A stretch of DNA of 64,000 bases. Source: Undaria pinnatifida. Lineage: Eukaryota; Sar; Phaeophyceae; Laminariales; Alariaceae. The first letter of the stretch is position 1. Every line of letters begins with the position of its first letter. The translations under genes and the position numbers were made by a program. The notes beneath the pieces were generated by a model that saw only the letters and a program-made list of their open reading frames with translations, had not been told where the DNA came from and searched no databases. Location of the stretch: positions 1,501,185 to 1,565,184 of the forward strand of contig JABAKD010000021.1 in the NCBI GenBank assembly GCA_012845835.1. The letters run 5' to 3'. Positions 1-14,300 of the stretch are shown piece by piece.

Positions 1-231
1 TGGACATTAGACTTTAGTAGACGTTAGACGTTAGACATTAGACATGAGACATTAGACATTAGACATTAGTAGACGTTAGACATTGGACATTAGACATTAG
101 TAGACGTTAGACGTTAGACATTAGACATTAGACATTAGTAGACGTTAGACATTGGACATTAGACATTAGTAGACGTTAGACGTTAGACATTAGACATTAG
201 ACATTAGACATTGAACATTAGACATAAGACA
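1..231. repeat. Satellite of TTAGACATTAGACAT / TAGTAGACGTTAGACG units
   Basis: Tandem 7-mers TTAGACA, with variants TTAGACG and TTAGTAGACG, arranged in a higher-order unit of about 75 bp. The array is cut by the window edge. It is a minisatellite; the TTAGAC-like motif is not a telomere repeat I can assert. Confidence 0.85.
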
Positions 232-1333
232 AACCAAAAACAAAAATATTATAACAAACTGCAAATCGATGTTTCCCTGAACTCTGGGTCAGCTCACCTA
301 TGCTGTCGCAATAGGAACTCGACGTCTTCCCGATCGACGTTTACTCCGTTAGCCAAACAAACAGTCTAAGGGCGATGAGGCAGAGAGGGGAGATGGGAGA
401 TAGTGGGTAGCGGGGGGGCATAAGGGTCGGGGCGACAAAGGGGAGCAGCAAGGGAGGTTAGGGGTGAGGGGGGGAGTGGAGGGCGGGAGTAACACCGGGG
501 CGGGGGGGGGGGTGGCATTGGGGGGGGAGAACGGGGTGGCAGGCGGGGGCGGGGGGAGGGGGGGGGGGGGGCGCGGGTGGATACATCAACGTTTTGGCGA
601 GATTTTCTGTCGATACAAAGTCGACAGTCGACAGTGGCGCACATCTTCGGGAAGCAAGCGGCAGCCCCACGACCGATATATATGTATCTTCGCCGAGAGG
701 ACGAAACGGGGAATTCGGGGATGGCAGTCCTCCCGCAGCACTTGGAGCACGACTGCTGCAGTATCTTACGCTAGGTCTGCAGCAGTGATGCAGCTTTTAG
801 GAAGGAAGGGGGGAGCGGGGAGCTCCCCCAGCTCAGATTTCAAGAGCTAACGGCGAAGACAACGAGGCGACGAAAAGCATAAGCACCTAGGGCGCCACAA
901 GTGTCTGATAGAACACTGTGCTACGTCACGTCGTCACAGGCATAATTATAGAGATAACATGTCTTGCACGAAATGTTTTCTGGATGACGGACTACTCCCC
1001 TGGTGAAACTTTACTGTGCATCAGGAATCCCGTTTAGGTTTCCAGAGTGTATTCCTTACAAGCCGTCTGATTGTTCCTCGGATTGATCTCAAGAAGGTTC
1101 TCATGGAGCCCTTCGCCTGAGGCTAGGCTCACAGGAAAAAAAAAAATGGAATTTACCTTTACCACCGCAGTATGAGTCGTCTGCACTTTAAACTTCCGCT
1201 CGTCGGTGGAATATCGGAACTCGCGGTCGCTTCAAACCAAACAGCGAAGATAATCGGTACCTATCCCGCATTGTATGGCAAGAATCCCGCGCCGTATAGC
1301 CGAACATGAACGGAAAACAAACGAACGCCTTAC
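232..1333. other. Sequence 3' of exon 22 in the transcript
   Basis: No exon could be supported here. It holds a purine/G-rich tract at about 370-580 on the plus strand with many G-runs (C-rich in the transcript), and otherwise unique-looking sequence. Open frames in it are G-tract artefacts. Confidence 0.6.
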
Positions 1334-1427
1334 CTGAAAGTGTTTGGCGCTGATCACGCCTCGGCGGTAAGGGTTCTCGCACTGCTTGAAGCCCTTCAGA
1401 AGGGCTTTCGCACTCTTCGTCACGTCC
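1334..1427 (-). CDS. Exon 22: start of EF-hand 12 (gene continues off window)
   Basis: Acceptor TTCTAG, donor GTAAGG, phase 2 in and phase 0 out: DVTKSAKALLKGFKQCENPY then RRGVISAKHFQ. An EF-like helix is followed by a loop with Gly and Ile in place but basic residues where acidic ligands belong. No stop is seen before the donor, so further exons must lie in or beyond 1-1333. It joins exon 21 across about 13.4 kb. Confidence 0.72.
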
Positions 1428-2340
1428 CTAGAACAACGCACACATACGTGTGGCAGGGACGACGTGAGGGCAAAAAGTGGTAACTTCAAGGTGTGGTTGG
1501 TCCGACTTTTTTCAGTGCTACAGCTCCACGCTCACTGCAATTTTGTGGCGACTTCCTAGGAACCAGCCTCAGCACGTGTAGGTGATAGTCTGACTTGCTG
1601 TGCGAATGTGTTGCTTGATGTGCGTGTGGGAGATGCATTTTTTTGCTGGTTACAGCACAGCATGTGGGTGAAGATGTATCCCTATCTACGGCGACAAGCC
1701 TTGAGGCCAACGGTCGATTATTTCTGAACAATTTTTACCCCAGGTTTCTATGTCCAAAACCTTGTTGAGCGTGAACGAATATCGAACGACTCGCTGCAGG
1801 ACTACAGGGTCCACCGGCTAACCAAGCGGCCTTGGTCAACGCATGGTGCATCCTGCGTCGAAATCACCTTTGTGTTTTCGTCTCTAAACGGCCTCATCCC
1901 CTCCGAGAGAGCTATGTATAGTTACACCAAACACAAGCCGAGTTCGATATCGCCGAGCGGCTAGAGGAAGGGCGGACAGCGGCACGGGTGCGTGTTTTGA
2001 TCTGGGTGTAGCGCTCTTCGACCAAAACATGTTTTTTCCTGTATGACTAGGGTCGTCGTTGAGCAAAAATATCGTTCTTGATTGGCAACAGCATTCTTCG
2101 TTTTTTTTTCTCAGATCGTCTCAAATGGTAGGAGTTGCACGTTTTGGTACAGGCGTTTCTGACCGGTTGAGCTCCTCCTAAAGCAGGGAAATATTGGTTA
2201 GTTTTATGATCATTTTACGAGTACGATGGTTGTTTTAGGACTAGCGCACAAAATTGTTGGCCGGGTTGCGCAGGAACGAACGCCTTCGAAGTCATGTTTC
2301 GGGCGGGGAAAATTCTTCAGCTCCTCGCGTGTTAAAACAA

Positions 2341-2374
<34 letters not shown>

Positions 2375-5300
2375 GGCAACAGCAACAGCAACAACAACAC
2401 AACAGCAAAAGCAACAGCAAACGCAGCAGCAACAGCAACAGCAGCAACAGCAGCAGCAGAGTGTACGTTTCGTGCGTCTACAAGTGACGCCTGGTACGAG
2501 AGAGGTAGCTCTTTGAGGTGTCCACCTTTTTTTTTTTTTATCAAAATCGTCGGAGTGCCGGGTTCAGGTTTCGGCCTCTAACAGCTTTGGTTGTATGCCT
2601 ACGTCCCGTGGGATTGTGCATCGTGGTTGATTTTTTCATAACCAGGTTTCGGATGAGGTCTATTCAGAGCAGGTCAACTGGCGAATTCACCCAAGAGAAA
2701 CTTGAGATGCTCCTCTACCGAGGTATGCGTCTACGACCAGACGCTTGCTGCGACGACAGAGGTAGCACTTTGCGTCTGAAACGTTTTTCTCTGAATGACG
2801 GGGCTCCTACCCAAAATCCTCGGGAATTGGCCATTTTTGTTCCTTTGCAATGATTCTCGTCGTGTAACCTAGGCCATGAGATTTTGTCATCGGGTGGCAG
2901 TTTTTGTTATCTCCAAATCAGTTTTTGGGATAAGAAATGTCTTAAGCTCCCAAATTGAGGGGTAGTATTGAGAAAAAAAAAAGAGGAGCACCTTTATCGT
3001 AGCATGCGTCTTAACTTGGAAAAGTATCGTCATTCAACGCGCACGTGGATACCCTGCTTGACGCCTGCAAGACCCACACCTTACTCCGCCAGCTCGGGCT
3101 CATCATGTGGCCGATTTTGCAATCGTTGACACAAGCTGGTCTCTGGGAATTTTTCGCCTCTGACACTCCAGAACGTTTAACTCAGAAAGGTGGTATGACG
3201 CGTGCTACGGTAGAGGAGGGGTGCACCACTTTTTTTCTGAGGTTCTTCAATTTTGGGAGCTTGATGACCTCCCCCAATAACTGATTTGGAGGTGAAAACA
3301 GAACCGCCACCGGATGAGAAATACCAAGCTCTTAAGTACACAACGAGAATCATTTACAAGGATGGCCCATTTCCGACGATTTTGGGTTAAGAAACCCCAT
3401 CATTCAGAAAACATTTTCGCCAAAAAAAAGGTATACCTCTATCGTAGCTCGCGTCTCAAATCGATTGAGTCGAAGGGGTGTTGCTTCCCACGGTAACGCT
3501 GCAGCAGAAGCTTCGGAGAGCTCCTAACATGAGGAGCTAGATAGATCACCCGAAGCGCCACCGCAACAGATACGTTCGCTCGTGGATTCCAACTGACACC
3601 TACTTCGAAGCTAGACCAGGTCCTGAGTGCATAAAAGATACTCGTACGGGAGTGCATCAGAATAACCGGTAGGGTTTATCATTTGAGGGAGTTCAACCGG
3701 CGAGAAACGTTTTGCCCCGAAAATGGAAACCCCAGCCGTGGAATAACGCCAAACAAGTTAGCTCCCACAGAGGCGTGCTACGATGACGCGTGCCACGATA
3801 GAGGTGCACCACTTTGTTTCCTAACACTACCCCTCGGTTTGGGAGCTTAAGACATGTCCTCCTTATCCCAAAAACTGATTTTGGAGGAAACAAAAACTTC
3901 TACATACCGGATGAAAAATCCCACCATGGCCTAGGTTACACGACGAGAATCATTTCAAAAAGAAAATGGCCTGTTTCCGACGATTTGGGGTTAAGGAGCC
4001 CCGTCATTCGGATAAAACTAGTTCAGACGGAAAGCGCTACCTCTATCCTAGCAAGCGTCCGCCACATCGAAATAGTCGATACTCCAGGTACAGTATACTC
4101 GGTGCGTATTTCATATTGTATCGTATGGTGGCTCACTTTTTCATAGCACGATGTATTGGCGTGGTCTTCGGCACCTCCGCCCGTTGCCCGACGAGGTTGG
4201 GAAGGACCGGTGCGCTTCTCGACCCCTGAGAGGCAAAGGTACGGAGTTTGTAGCGAGCGAGCACGCGTGGTCACAACGGAGCACAGGGGAATAAACGAAG
4301 GAGCACGGTTTTCTTCGCGCAGCTCTCGCTAGAAAAATGATATTTTTTACTGTGTCACGACGGCGGTCAAAGCCAAGGTGAGAGGGGGGAAGTCCATTTT
4401 CGCTACCAGGTGTGCACCGCTCGCACGATGTTTGATCCTGTGGTGTACCTCTCGGACGAAAATCGTTTAGGAGATATTTCTGCGCAAGCGTAGCTTGCCG
4501 TTCCATTGGTGATTCACATCGCAAAGTTTACGAAAATTAAGAAGCTTAAGACCGAAAAATAACAGGGGGGAGCACGATTAACCCCGAGCCAATGTAAGAA
4601 AAAAAACGCCATAAAAGCGGCCTTGGTCCAGCTTGTACTATTAGTATTGTATACATCGTGTACATCGTACATTAGAGGTTGTCTTGAGCTAGACGCGTAC
4701 TACGACAGAGGCGCACCATGTTTCTCCAGACGTTTCTCAGTTTGAGAGCTTAAGACATGTCCTTCTTAACCCAACAAATATCTTTGAGAAAAATAAATAA
4801 AAAACGAGCGGTTTGACAGGGGAGCACAAACAAAACCAAGCTCAACCACAATTGATTTTATAGCGAGCCAGGCGAGGTGGGGTTACGAAAGCCAAGGAAA
4901 ACATGGTTGTGAAAAAAAAACGTCATTTTCTCCATTCGCACACAACATCACAACGATCCTGACTTCTTCTTTTGCGTTTTGACCTTTCTAGGAGTGCGGC
5001 TCCGTTTTTTTTTTGTGTGTGTGTGTGCTGCTCCCCCCTGGTTTCCATTAAGAAGAACATGCCCAAGGCCTATGATTTCTCCAAACAACAATGTGAAACA
5101 TAAGTGAGCCTTGATTGAAGTATGAAACAACTCGTCGGAGGTCGACACGTGCTACCTATGTACCGTAGCGTGCGCCTCACCCTCATCGGCACGTCCTACG
5201 ATAGAGGTATACCTTTTTTTGGCGATTTTTTTTTCTGAATGACTGGGCTCCTTAACCCAAAATCGTCGGAAATACGCATGCTACGATAGAGGTATACCTT

Positions 5301-8300
5301 TTTTTGGCGAAGAAAAAGGTTTCTGAATGACGGGGTTCCTTAACCTACTAATACTACACTATGCTAATACTATACTAATACTATAGTCGGAAAAAAACGA
5401 CATTATTTTGCGTGATTCTCGCTGTGTACCTAGGCCATGGGTTTTTGTACACGGCAGCGGCTTATTGTTCTCAAAATCAGATTTTTGGGGAGATACCTTA
5501 AGCTCCAAAATTGAGAGAACCCTCAGAAAAAAAAAAAGTGGTGTAGTGCCTCTATCGTACCGCGCGTCTTCCCAACGCTGTCTTGCCGTGGAAAATCTCG
5601 TCGAAGCGTAGACTACTAGCTGAATGGTCTAACTCGTGAAGATCTTGTGTCGTCTTAGAAGCGCTCGTCGTGCTCGCTGCCATGAGGCTAGCCCTTCTGC
5701 GGCCAAGCTACATTAACTTCTGACGGGGTTTTTCTAAAAACTATGGAACGCTACGATATCGGTTTTTGTCTACGGCTGGGGGGGCATAGTAATCAATAAC
5801 CAGGACCAAACACGGTCAGCAAAAATTGGGGTTCCAATAATCAGGTCTTTGTGTTTATCGTAGGTCCTAGTTGCTAAGGTCTCCCGTGCACAGGAGGCGT
5901 GCTGCTGATTGCCTTAGTCTCCCGTAAGCAGGAGGCGTGCAACACAGAGGTCGTAGCACGTTTCGGCGAAAAGTTGTTTTGGACGACGGAGCTCCTTAGC
6001 CAAAAATCGTCGGAAATAGCCCATATTTTCATCCGGCAGATTGATATTTTTTTTTTCTCCTAGGTCGTGGGTTTCCTCATCGGGTAACATTCAAGAATGA
6101 TCTACTGGAAAACGGTCTTAGGCAAGGCACAGAACGCCTCCCTAATTGAGGCAGACGCCTCCGATTGCAAAAACTTTCACCGCGGCATGTGTCCTGCTGT
6201 AGGTCGTGGGGTTGCCCTTTTCCATATTTTCTTCAAGTCGACTACTTCGCTGAGGTAAAAAAACGCCTCCTCCTCAAATGGGAAACTTCGCACGATTTAG
6301 ATGCATCTCTACCTACCGCAGCATGCACGTTGCATACCACTGTACCTGCATGAAAGACCCGCGGTCTATATCTCCACCACCCGCCGCGAATCGTTTGGAA
6401 TACCCTTGTCCCGCAGACAGCTCCACCTGGGGTAGCCGAAAAGAGTGCCGTGGTGTCTCAGCGGACGGCATAGAAGGGAGACAACAAGCGGTGCTGCGGT
6501 GGCATTCAAGCAGGTCCGCACACGGTACGAAGCGGCGTCTAGATCATTCTAAATTTACCCCGCGCTTCGGCTCCACTATTAGCTACACCGACGCTGTCAG
6601 CGTTGGGCGGCGAAAGCAACTGATTGAAATCGACACACGACGCGTATGAAAATACGTGGAATTTTGGTGAGCTAAAGCTTTATTTGCCCCATCCGCCGGA
6701 GGATAAAACAGAAAAAAAAAATGTTTCCAGGACAAAACTACTCAGGGATTGCCATTATGTATTTTTAATTTTTCTGCACATCACTATTTATAGCCAACCC
6801 GTGCCACGTTAGAAGTGACTAATGTTCACGGTATTTCACGGGTAGAAGAGCCTTACTACGGTAGCCCCCCCCAACTTGTCTGTGACGAAATCAGTGGTTT
6901 CGAAATCGGCTCCCGAGCGTATCTCTCCTCAAATAGGGCGCCCTTTGCCACTCCGACGTCATCGTCCGACAGTCCCCTCTCCAGACAAGAGGATGCATGA
7001 AGATATTCGTTTCATAGCATCCTTAGCTGTGTCGAGCAGCGCCATGAACCATTCGTTAAAGAAGATCGCTGGTTTTGTGAAGGGGCTGTCGCGAAACCGT
7101 TTCGGGTCGCTTCTCGGGGAATGGGGTGAACCAGGGTCACCCGACCCGACCCGACCCGACCCGACCCGACCCGACCCGACCCGACCCGACCCGACCCGAC
7201 CCGACCCGACCCGACCCGACCCGACCCGACCCGACCCGACCCGACCCGACCCGACCCGACCCGACCCGACCCGACCCAACCCGACCCATGAGATTCGAAA
7301 CCTGCTAACCGACCCAACCCGTCATTTCGAACCCCTCCTGACCCGAGCCGACTTGACCCGCGAGATACCCGGGGGTCTGGTCATGATCCGTGAAAAGCCC
7401 TGTACTTTTGGGCTAAAGTGTTATCTGAATAACGGCACCTCCTTAACCCAAAATCGCCGTGAAAAAAAAATTTTAATCGTTTTCCTACTACGGAGATCCA
7501 TTGCTAACAAACAGGATGAAATTTCACAAATTCACAACAAAAAGGGAAGCATCGCCACTTTTTAGGCGAGCTCTCCCGCGCCACAACTGTGTTTGATTGA
7601 GGCTCTGTGTTGTTGGCAAGTCCAGCCAACGAAATAATCTGTAGCCAAGCGCTTTTACACGAAAAAGCCGGGTGTCTTTTTTGCCCCCTGCTAACATCAG
7701 ATCTCCGTAACATTTTGATTTTTTTCATGCCTAAGGTCATGGGTTTGTTCATTGGGGCGCGGTTTCCGGTTAGCTCAAAACAGTCTGGTACGTAGTTAGG
7801 GTTTGGAGATCCTCACGTCAACAACCTCAGAGGGGGAGGTAGGGGGGGGGGGGGGGGGGGGGGGTGAACTTCAACCCGTAGCATTCATCACCTTTCGTTC
7901 GACACTCCTAGCCCTCCTCCGCCTCTCTCTGCTATTAATAGACGCATCTGCAGTGCGAGCTCTGTCGCCTCCAGCGCCCACTGGTCCGCAGAAGCCCGTC
8001 GGGATGGTGGTGTCACTGAACCCGAAACGAAAAGAGGTGGTGATGCCGTGGATGCGAAACGATCACGGCGCGCGGGGGGGGGGGGGGGGGTCAGGTCTCG
8101 GCTAAGTTACAGCAGGGGATTCACGTTTCGGGTAGACTCTATTTCGGGGGGAAAAAAAAAAGGTTTCCAAAAACACGTCACTGCTCTGTGACCTCGATCA
8201 ATTTCGGGGTCGGTCTACTCATATTTGCAAGCTGCGGGTCTATCTGTTCGGTGGCTCAGGGCCGCTGGCGTCGTCAGGGATCACCAAGTTTTGAGGTACA

Positions 8301-11300
8301 GTTCGGCGCGAGTCGACGAGGAAAGAAAATGCTGACTTATTCTCGCGTTAAAATATTAGGGCAGGTACCGTAGTGGGGAGGGGCGAGAAGGGCCCGCTAC
8401 GTGACCCCGGATCTGAGTTACTTCTGGGAGGGAGGGCGAGAGAGTAGTGCGAGGAAAATATATGGGGCGAAGGTAAAACAACAACAAAACGAACAAACAA
8501 ACAAGCAAACAAACAAACAGACAAACAAAAATGATGTTGCGCTTTTTTCCAAGGTGTCACGATATGTTTACGTAAAGAGAGGTATGTATACATTTATATA
8601 AATTTATACTAGTATATTTGTACTTTTCGCCACCAAAAAGTTGTTTCGTGAGGCCTCGACAACTAAAACGTTTCAAAATATACCACTGTTACGATATAGG
8701 TAGCACTTAAACATACATATAGATATATATACATATTTTGTCGCCACCAAACAGTTGTTTGTTGCGCTGCGACAACAAAAGCACTTCAATCGACGACCGC
8801 TACGATAGAGATATGGCACCTTTTTGGCTTAATCGGCGGTGCCTAAAATGACGGGGCCGCTTACCCGCGAAACAAGTGAAAAAAAATCATTTTTTTTTAT
8901 TGTTGAGGCATATTTTTGTTGCACCCCTAGATGCCGTCATGAGAATATTTTAATCGAGAGGCGTGTAACGAAAGAGCCATCTCACGGTAGCGGTGCAGCA
9001 GATTCTAGGAAATTTCTGAGCTCCTAATATGAGAAGCTGAATCAAATTATGACCCGAAGCACGACTTCGAAGGCATTCGTTCGCGCAACCCGACCGAGCT
9101 TCTATGCCTTCATCCAAAACAATATACACCCACTCGTTAAATTACTTGACAAAGGGCTAACCGCTAGTTCTTCACTTGAGGGAGGTCAATCGGGCAGGTA
9201 CAATATTAGTCAATCTAACAACTGCAACTCCTACCGTGGGATGACCAGCTTTCAGGTCAGGAGCCTCGGAAAATGAATGATGCACCTTTTTCCCGTACCG
9301 TGCGTCAATATCAATATCGCGTGGTTGTGAAAACCGGGGATAACCCTAACCCGGAATAACCCCTACCATAAGGTTGGGATCGCTACCGGAAGCAAGAAGG
9401 GTTTCTCATGTACTTGTAAAATCGCTTGGTCAGTGACTAACCGGTATTTACCTGCTTGGGGAGCTCAATCGGACACGTACATTACACGTTAATCCAACAA
9501 CTGCAACCCCTACCGTGGGATGACTCAACAGGTTAGGAGCCTCGGAAAATGAATGATGCACCTTTTTCCCGTACCGTGCGTCAATATCAATATCGCGTGG
9601 TGGTCAAAACCGGGGATAACCGTAACCCGGAATAACCCCTACCATAAGGTTGAGATCGCTACCTGAAGCAAGAAGGGTTTCTCCATATGCCCCTCGAGAG
9701 AGCCGGTGCTGTGGCACGAGGGCGACAAAGCGATTAGGTTTTTTTAAGTATTCGATGTTCTAGTGACCCTTAAAAGTAGACCGCTTTCCCCCATCCTATT
9801 CATGCAAGGTAGGTTGGTTTAATACCGGAGGTTTGTCCATTACGCCGGTATATTCCCCACGTTTTTCGAGACGGTTGCCTAGGTGGAACGGAGGGCACAG
9901 GGCGTCGCGAATGCCGCGATCAGTTCGTCATGTTCGTGGCTGTTTCGCAGCGAGTCGCTTCAAGATGGAGGTGTAGGTTATCCCCATGCTTCCTCTAAAC
10001 GTTCGCCCCAGTGTTTGTTGTTCGTGCGAAAGACAGCTTCCCCGATGAGGGCGTACCCATTGCGTGGTTGATATATCGCGGATGGAACTCCCCGCCGGGG
10101 GTCGAAGCAAAGACTTGGCGACCCTCAACAATCGGGTCACGTTACGGAAAGCAGGTAGTACGTGGCCACAGATAGGTAAAATATCCATATCCTCTTACTG
10201 GAAAAGAACGCTCCGTGGATCAGATGTATCATAGTTTGTTGCCTCCAGATTTAGGCATCAAAGAACGTTCCGTGGATCAGATGTATTAAAAAGTCTGTTG
10301 CTTCCAGATTTAGGCATTTTCAGGTCCAAGAGGGGTCAAGACTCTGGTGAGACGGGAACTAGGTCGGGTTATCTCGTGAGAACTACGAAGAGAGCCCCAC
10401 GCTAAAACCACTCTGGTGCCTCGTCCTTCGCCTCTTGTCTCAAGCACATCCTCTGAGTATCATCAACAAGAAAAGCTAAACAAGGTAGACCGGTGCTCCG
10501 AGCCAGTACCGGCGTTCGGCGCCCAATGCCTCTAGAAAACGGGCTGCGATCGAGCTAGCACACTAGCAAAAATTAAATCATGAAGGACGGGACTCCTTGA
10601 CCCAAAATTGTCAGACTGCCATTTTCGATGTTGTTGTGCAAAACGGGCTGCGTTTTAGTTTTTGTCCTAGGCCACGGTTTTTGGTCAGCCGAGTGGGGAG
10701 GGGGCGGGGGGGGGAGGGGTGGGGGGGAGGGAGAGAGAAGAAGGAAGGGGAGAGGGGTGGAGGAGGGGGGGCGTTTTTGGCCGGCCGGTTTGCACTTTCA
10801 GTTAGCTCTACGTAACAAACACCAGTTTGTTTGGGGTGAAGGCATAAACTCCTCGAGCAAGGAGGACTCCGAAGCAATATGGTGCATGCATACCGTACCA
10901 TGTGTCCATGCAGTACGTTGGCCACACCGCGTAAGCACGCGTTGGCAAGCCGAACCCCCCCCTGAACGAACAGTGCACGTGCCATCGTCGTGTTCTTGCC
11001 CCGGCAGGAAGGGCGCTTTTTGGCCGACACAAATAGAACAGACCAGACCCCGCAACTATTAATAAGCAACTGGTCAGTACGTTAGAGCCAAGCTTACCTA
11101 TTAATAGTGTGTTTCACACGTTTATGTTTGCGTGATACCTGGTGACGCAGGAATTGGTAAGCAGGCGGAGCGCACTATGGTCTCTGTGTCGGGTTGGGCA
11201 AGGCTTACTGCTGCTCACTTTAGAGAGATTGTTTACCCTCTGCCGTTGGATGGTGGAGATGTGGTAACAACATGGCTAGAGTATGGTTCCGACATTGAAC

Positions 11301-14300
11301 CCATGCCAATGGCTCTAGCCTTCACCCTCACCGCGTGGGCAAAAGAACGTGTTGTTGCTTTTGTTCTCGCATTATTTCGCACAGACAGTCGAATCAGTGG
11401 TCACAGGGTAGGCTCCGGCCACTCTGGAGTGGAAGAATACCGCAGAATGAAAGAACTTCAAGCTACTACATTGGTCTACGCGTATATATCAAAGCTGATG
11501 CAGGTCGTAAAAGCGCCAAAACCAAAAAGGTAAAGGTGAAGTCGAACGCCCGTGTACGTACGTACGTACGTTTGAGGCTTACAATTCTACTCGATCAACT
11601 ATATATTCGACTCGACTCTGGGCCAAGTCGTAACCTTCATATCACCGCCCACCAACAAAGTCACCTTGCGGTCTTAGCATTAGCGATGTCACCCTGAGCT
11701 CCGCACTTTGCCGCAGAGGCAGTGCTGGGACGAGGAGGAGCCAGCGTTAGGTGAAGGTTAGGACTCGACCTGGGGAGTCACACGGCCGGGAACGGGCGGG
11801 AGGGAGTCGAACTCGGTCGGGGAGGGGTCGGGAAGGGGGCGGCGGGGGGGGGATACATTTGAAGAGAACTACGGGCTACCTACGGGCTACCTCATTAGGA
11901 AGTAGTGTCCCACGCTCTGGGTTGCCGTGTACGGAGGTTTTGGGTGTTCGTGAGGATACGCATCCTACGGGTAGAAGTTCGGTTTTTGCGCAAAATGCTT
12001 TCTGGGTAAGCGCCTCCTCAGGCGAGGGAACCACCCAGCATGTTTGAACGCCGATTCATGCCACGGTAGGGGCTAAGTAACGTTCCTGATAACGTTCCTG
12101 GGAACGGTCCTTGTAACCTTTCTGTCCGATTGAGCTCCTCAAGTGAGGAACTAGCGGTCAGTCATGAATCAAGTAATTTCAACAGCATCCTTTTCTTCTT
12201 GAGGACTCTAAGGCACAGAAGCTTGGTCGGATCTTGCGCGAACAAATGCGTTCCAAGTCATGTTTCGGGGGTGAGATATAGAGCTCCTCCTCGTGTTAGG
12301 GACCCAAAAAAAAATCTCAGAACCTTCCGCACCCCCCCCTAGCGTGGGATGGCTCGGCCCGATGGTGTATCGTAGCCTATTGGTGGTACACCCTAGCTTC
12401 CCATGGGATTGGTCGTCTGTTGCGATTTACGGTGCCCCCCGATGTATGGGATCCCTTTCGCAATATCCGAACCCCACTTCGATGTATCACCCCCCCCTGA
12501 AATATATCAACCCCCCCCCCCTGAAATATATCAACCCCCCCAGAAGAATATAATCCCCCCCTTGAAATATATCCCCCCCCCCCATGAAATGTATCACCCC
12601 CCCCCTGAAATATATGGTTCTTGTTTCGGGTGAGGTGAGTCATCCGCCGCGATATCGCTAGGGGTTGCACGCTTTTGGGGCCAAATATTGTTTGGGCGGT
12701 TGACCTCCTCAACCGTGGGACTGTTGGTTGGCATAGTAATGTTTTACGAGTATCTAAACCGTCGTCCTAGTGACTAGCGCATACAAGTATTGGTCGGGTT
12801 GGACGCTTGCTACGATGAAGGTGCAGCACTTTTCGTCTGAGTCGGTCGGTTCTGAACGACGGGCCTCCTTAACCCAAACAATCGTCGGAAATGGACCATT
12901 TGTTTCTCGCGTGATGATTCTCATTTCATACCTAGGCCATGGGGTTTTCCATCCGAGTTCGTAGCCGTTCTATGTTTCTCCATAATTCAGTTTTTTGGGA
13001 CTTGGTCTTAAGCTCCGAAAATTTGAGGAACCTCAGAGAAAGAAAAGTGGTGCACCTGTACCGTAGCGCGCGTCGTTGAGCGAACGAATGCCTCCATAAC
13101 CCTGCCTCGGGTGAGACGTTGACCTCTCTGACGTTAGGGTCTCACAGACGCATGACGTCTGGTACACCCGTGGCGAGGGATAGGACTTAGAAACAAAAAA
13201 GTGAAGTGAACAGCTGTGTGTCACCATGGCATGCGTCTGAATACCACGGCGGTCTTTTACTATTTTTCCGCGCCGCCGCGACATTTAAGCTGACGGCACA
13301 GGCTACAATAGATGGCAGCACAGGTGCACCGTTCCATTCCGTGTGAGGTTCACTCACTCGAAAGGGTTCTGTACATCGCCCAAGCCCTGAGCTTGAGCAG
13401 ACTGTAAGACCAGTGCTACGGTACCGTAAGGATTCCCTTTGGGGGGGCATTTTTTCGGTGGCTTGGGGCTCACTCGCGCAATTGTGCCCCCATGTTCCCC
13501 GCGGTCATAGGCTTGCACGCGTTGTTCTATTTTTCGTTTTGTGGAATCCCCGACGAGATGGTTCTTGCTACGCTGCGACGAACGAGCCACCTGGCATGTT
13601 TTTGTCAGAGAGTTATAGAGTCACTCTCGCGCGACTGTGACAGCTCAGATTCGGTAGTAAAAATTTGGGGTACCCCCGTACCGTAGCCTTGATCAGAGGT
13701 ATACCCTTTTTTGGCTTTGACCCGGTAGTGAAAATTGGGGGTACCCCCCCACCGTAGCCTTGATCAGAGATGTACCCTTTTTCGGCTTTGATCCGGTAGT
13801 GAAAATTGGTGGGTCGTAGCCTTGATCAGAGGTATACCCTTTTTTGGCTTAGACCCGGTAGTGAAAATTGGAGGTACCTCCCTACACCGTCGTCTTGATC
13901 AGAGGTATACCCTTTTTTGGCTTTGACCCGGTAATGAAAATTGGAGGTATCCCCCCACCGTAGCCTTGATCAGAGGCATACCCTTTTTTGGCTTTGAACC
14001 GGTATTGAAAATTGGGGGTACCCCCCTACCGTAGCCTTCATCAGAGGTATACCCTTTTTTGGCTGTGACCCGATAGTGAAAATTGGGGGTACCCCCCTAC
14101 CGTAGCCTTGATCAGAGGTGTACCCTTTTTCGGCTTTGACTCAGTAGTGGAAATCGGGGGTATCCTCCTAACGTAGCCTTGATCAGAGGTACACCCTTTT
14201 TCGGCTTTAAACCGGTAGCCAAAATTGGGGGTATCCTCCTACCGTAGGCTTGATCAGAGGTATACCCTTTTTTGGCTTTGACCCGGGAGTGAAAATTAAG

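Noticed and set aside
4141-4524. 127-codon minus frame
   Set aside because: Unique DNA between MITEs, but no conserved motif and only a weak possible mini-exon within it.
6876-7565. 229-codon plus-strand open frame
   Set aside because: Mostly the (GACCC)n pentanucleotide tract, which is open in several frames; the rest is MITE family 2.
9883-10188. Minus-strand frames near 10 kb
   Set aside because: One frame (YALIGEAVFRTNNKHWGERL) looks protein-like, but no acceptor/donor pair in phase and no family recognised.
11132-11533. 133-codon plus frame
   Set aside because: No recognised family, no splice context, and its 3' half overlaps a dispersed repeat (GGTCACAGGGTAGGCTCC) found again near 28255 and 31955.
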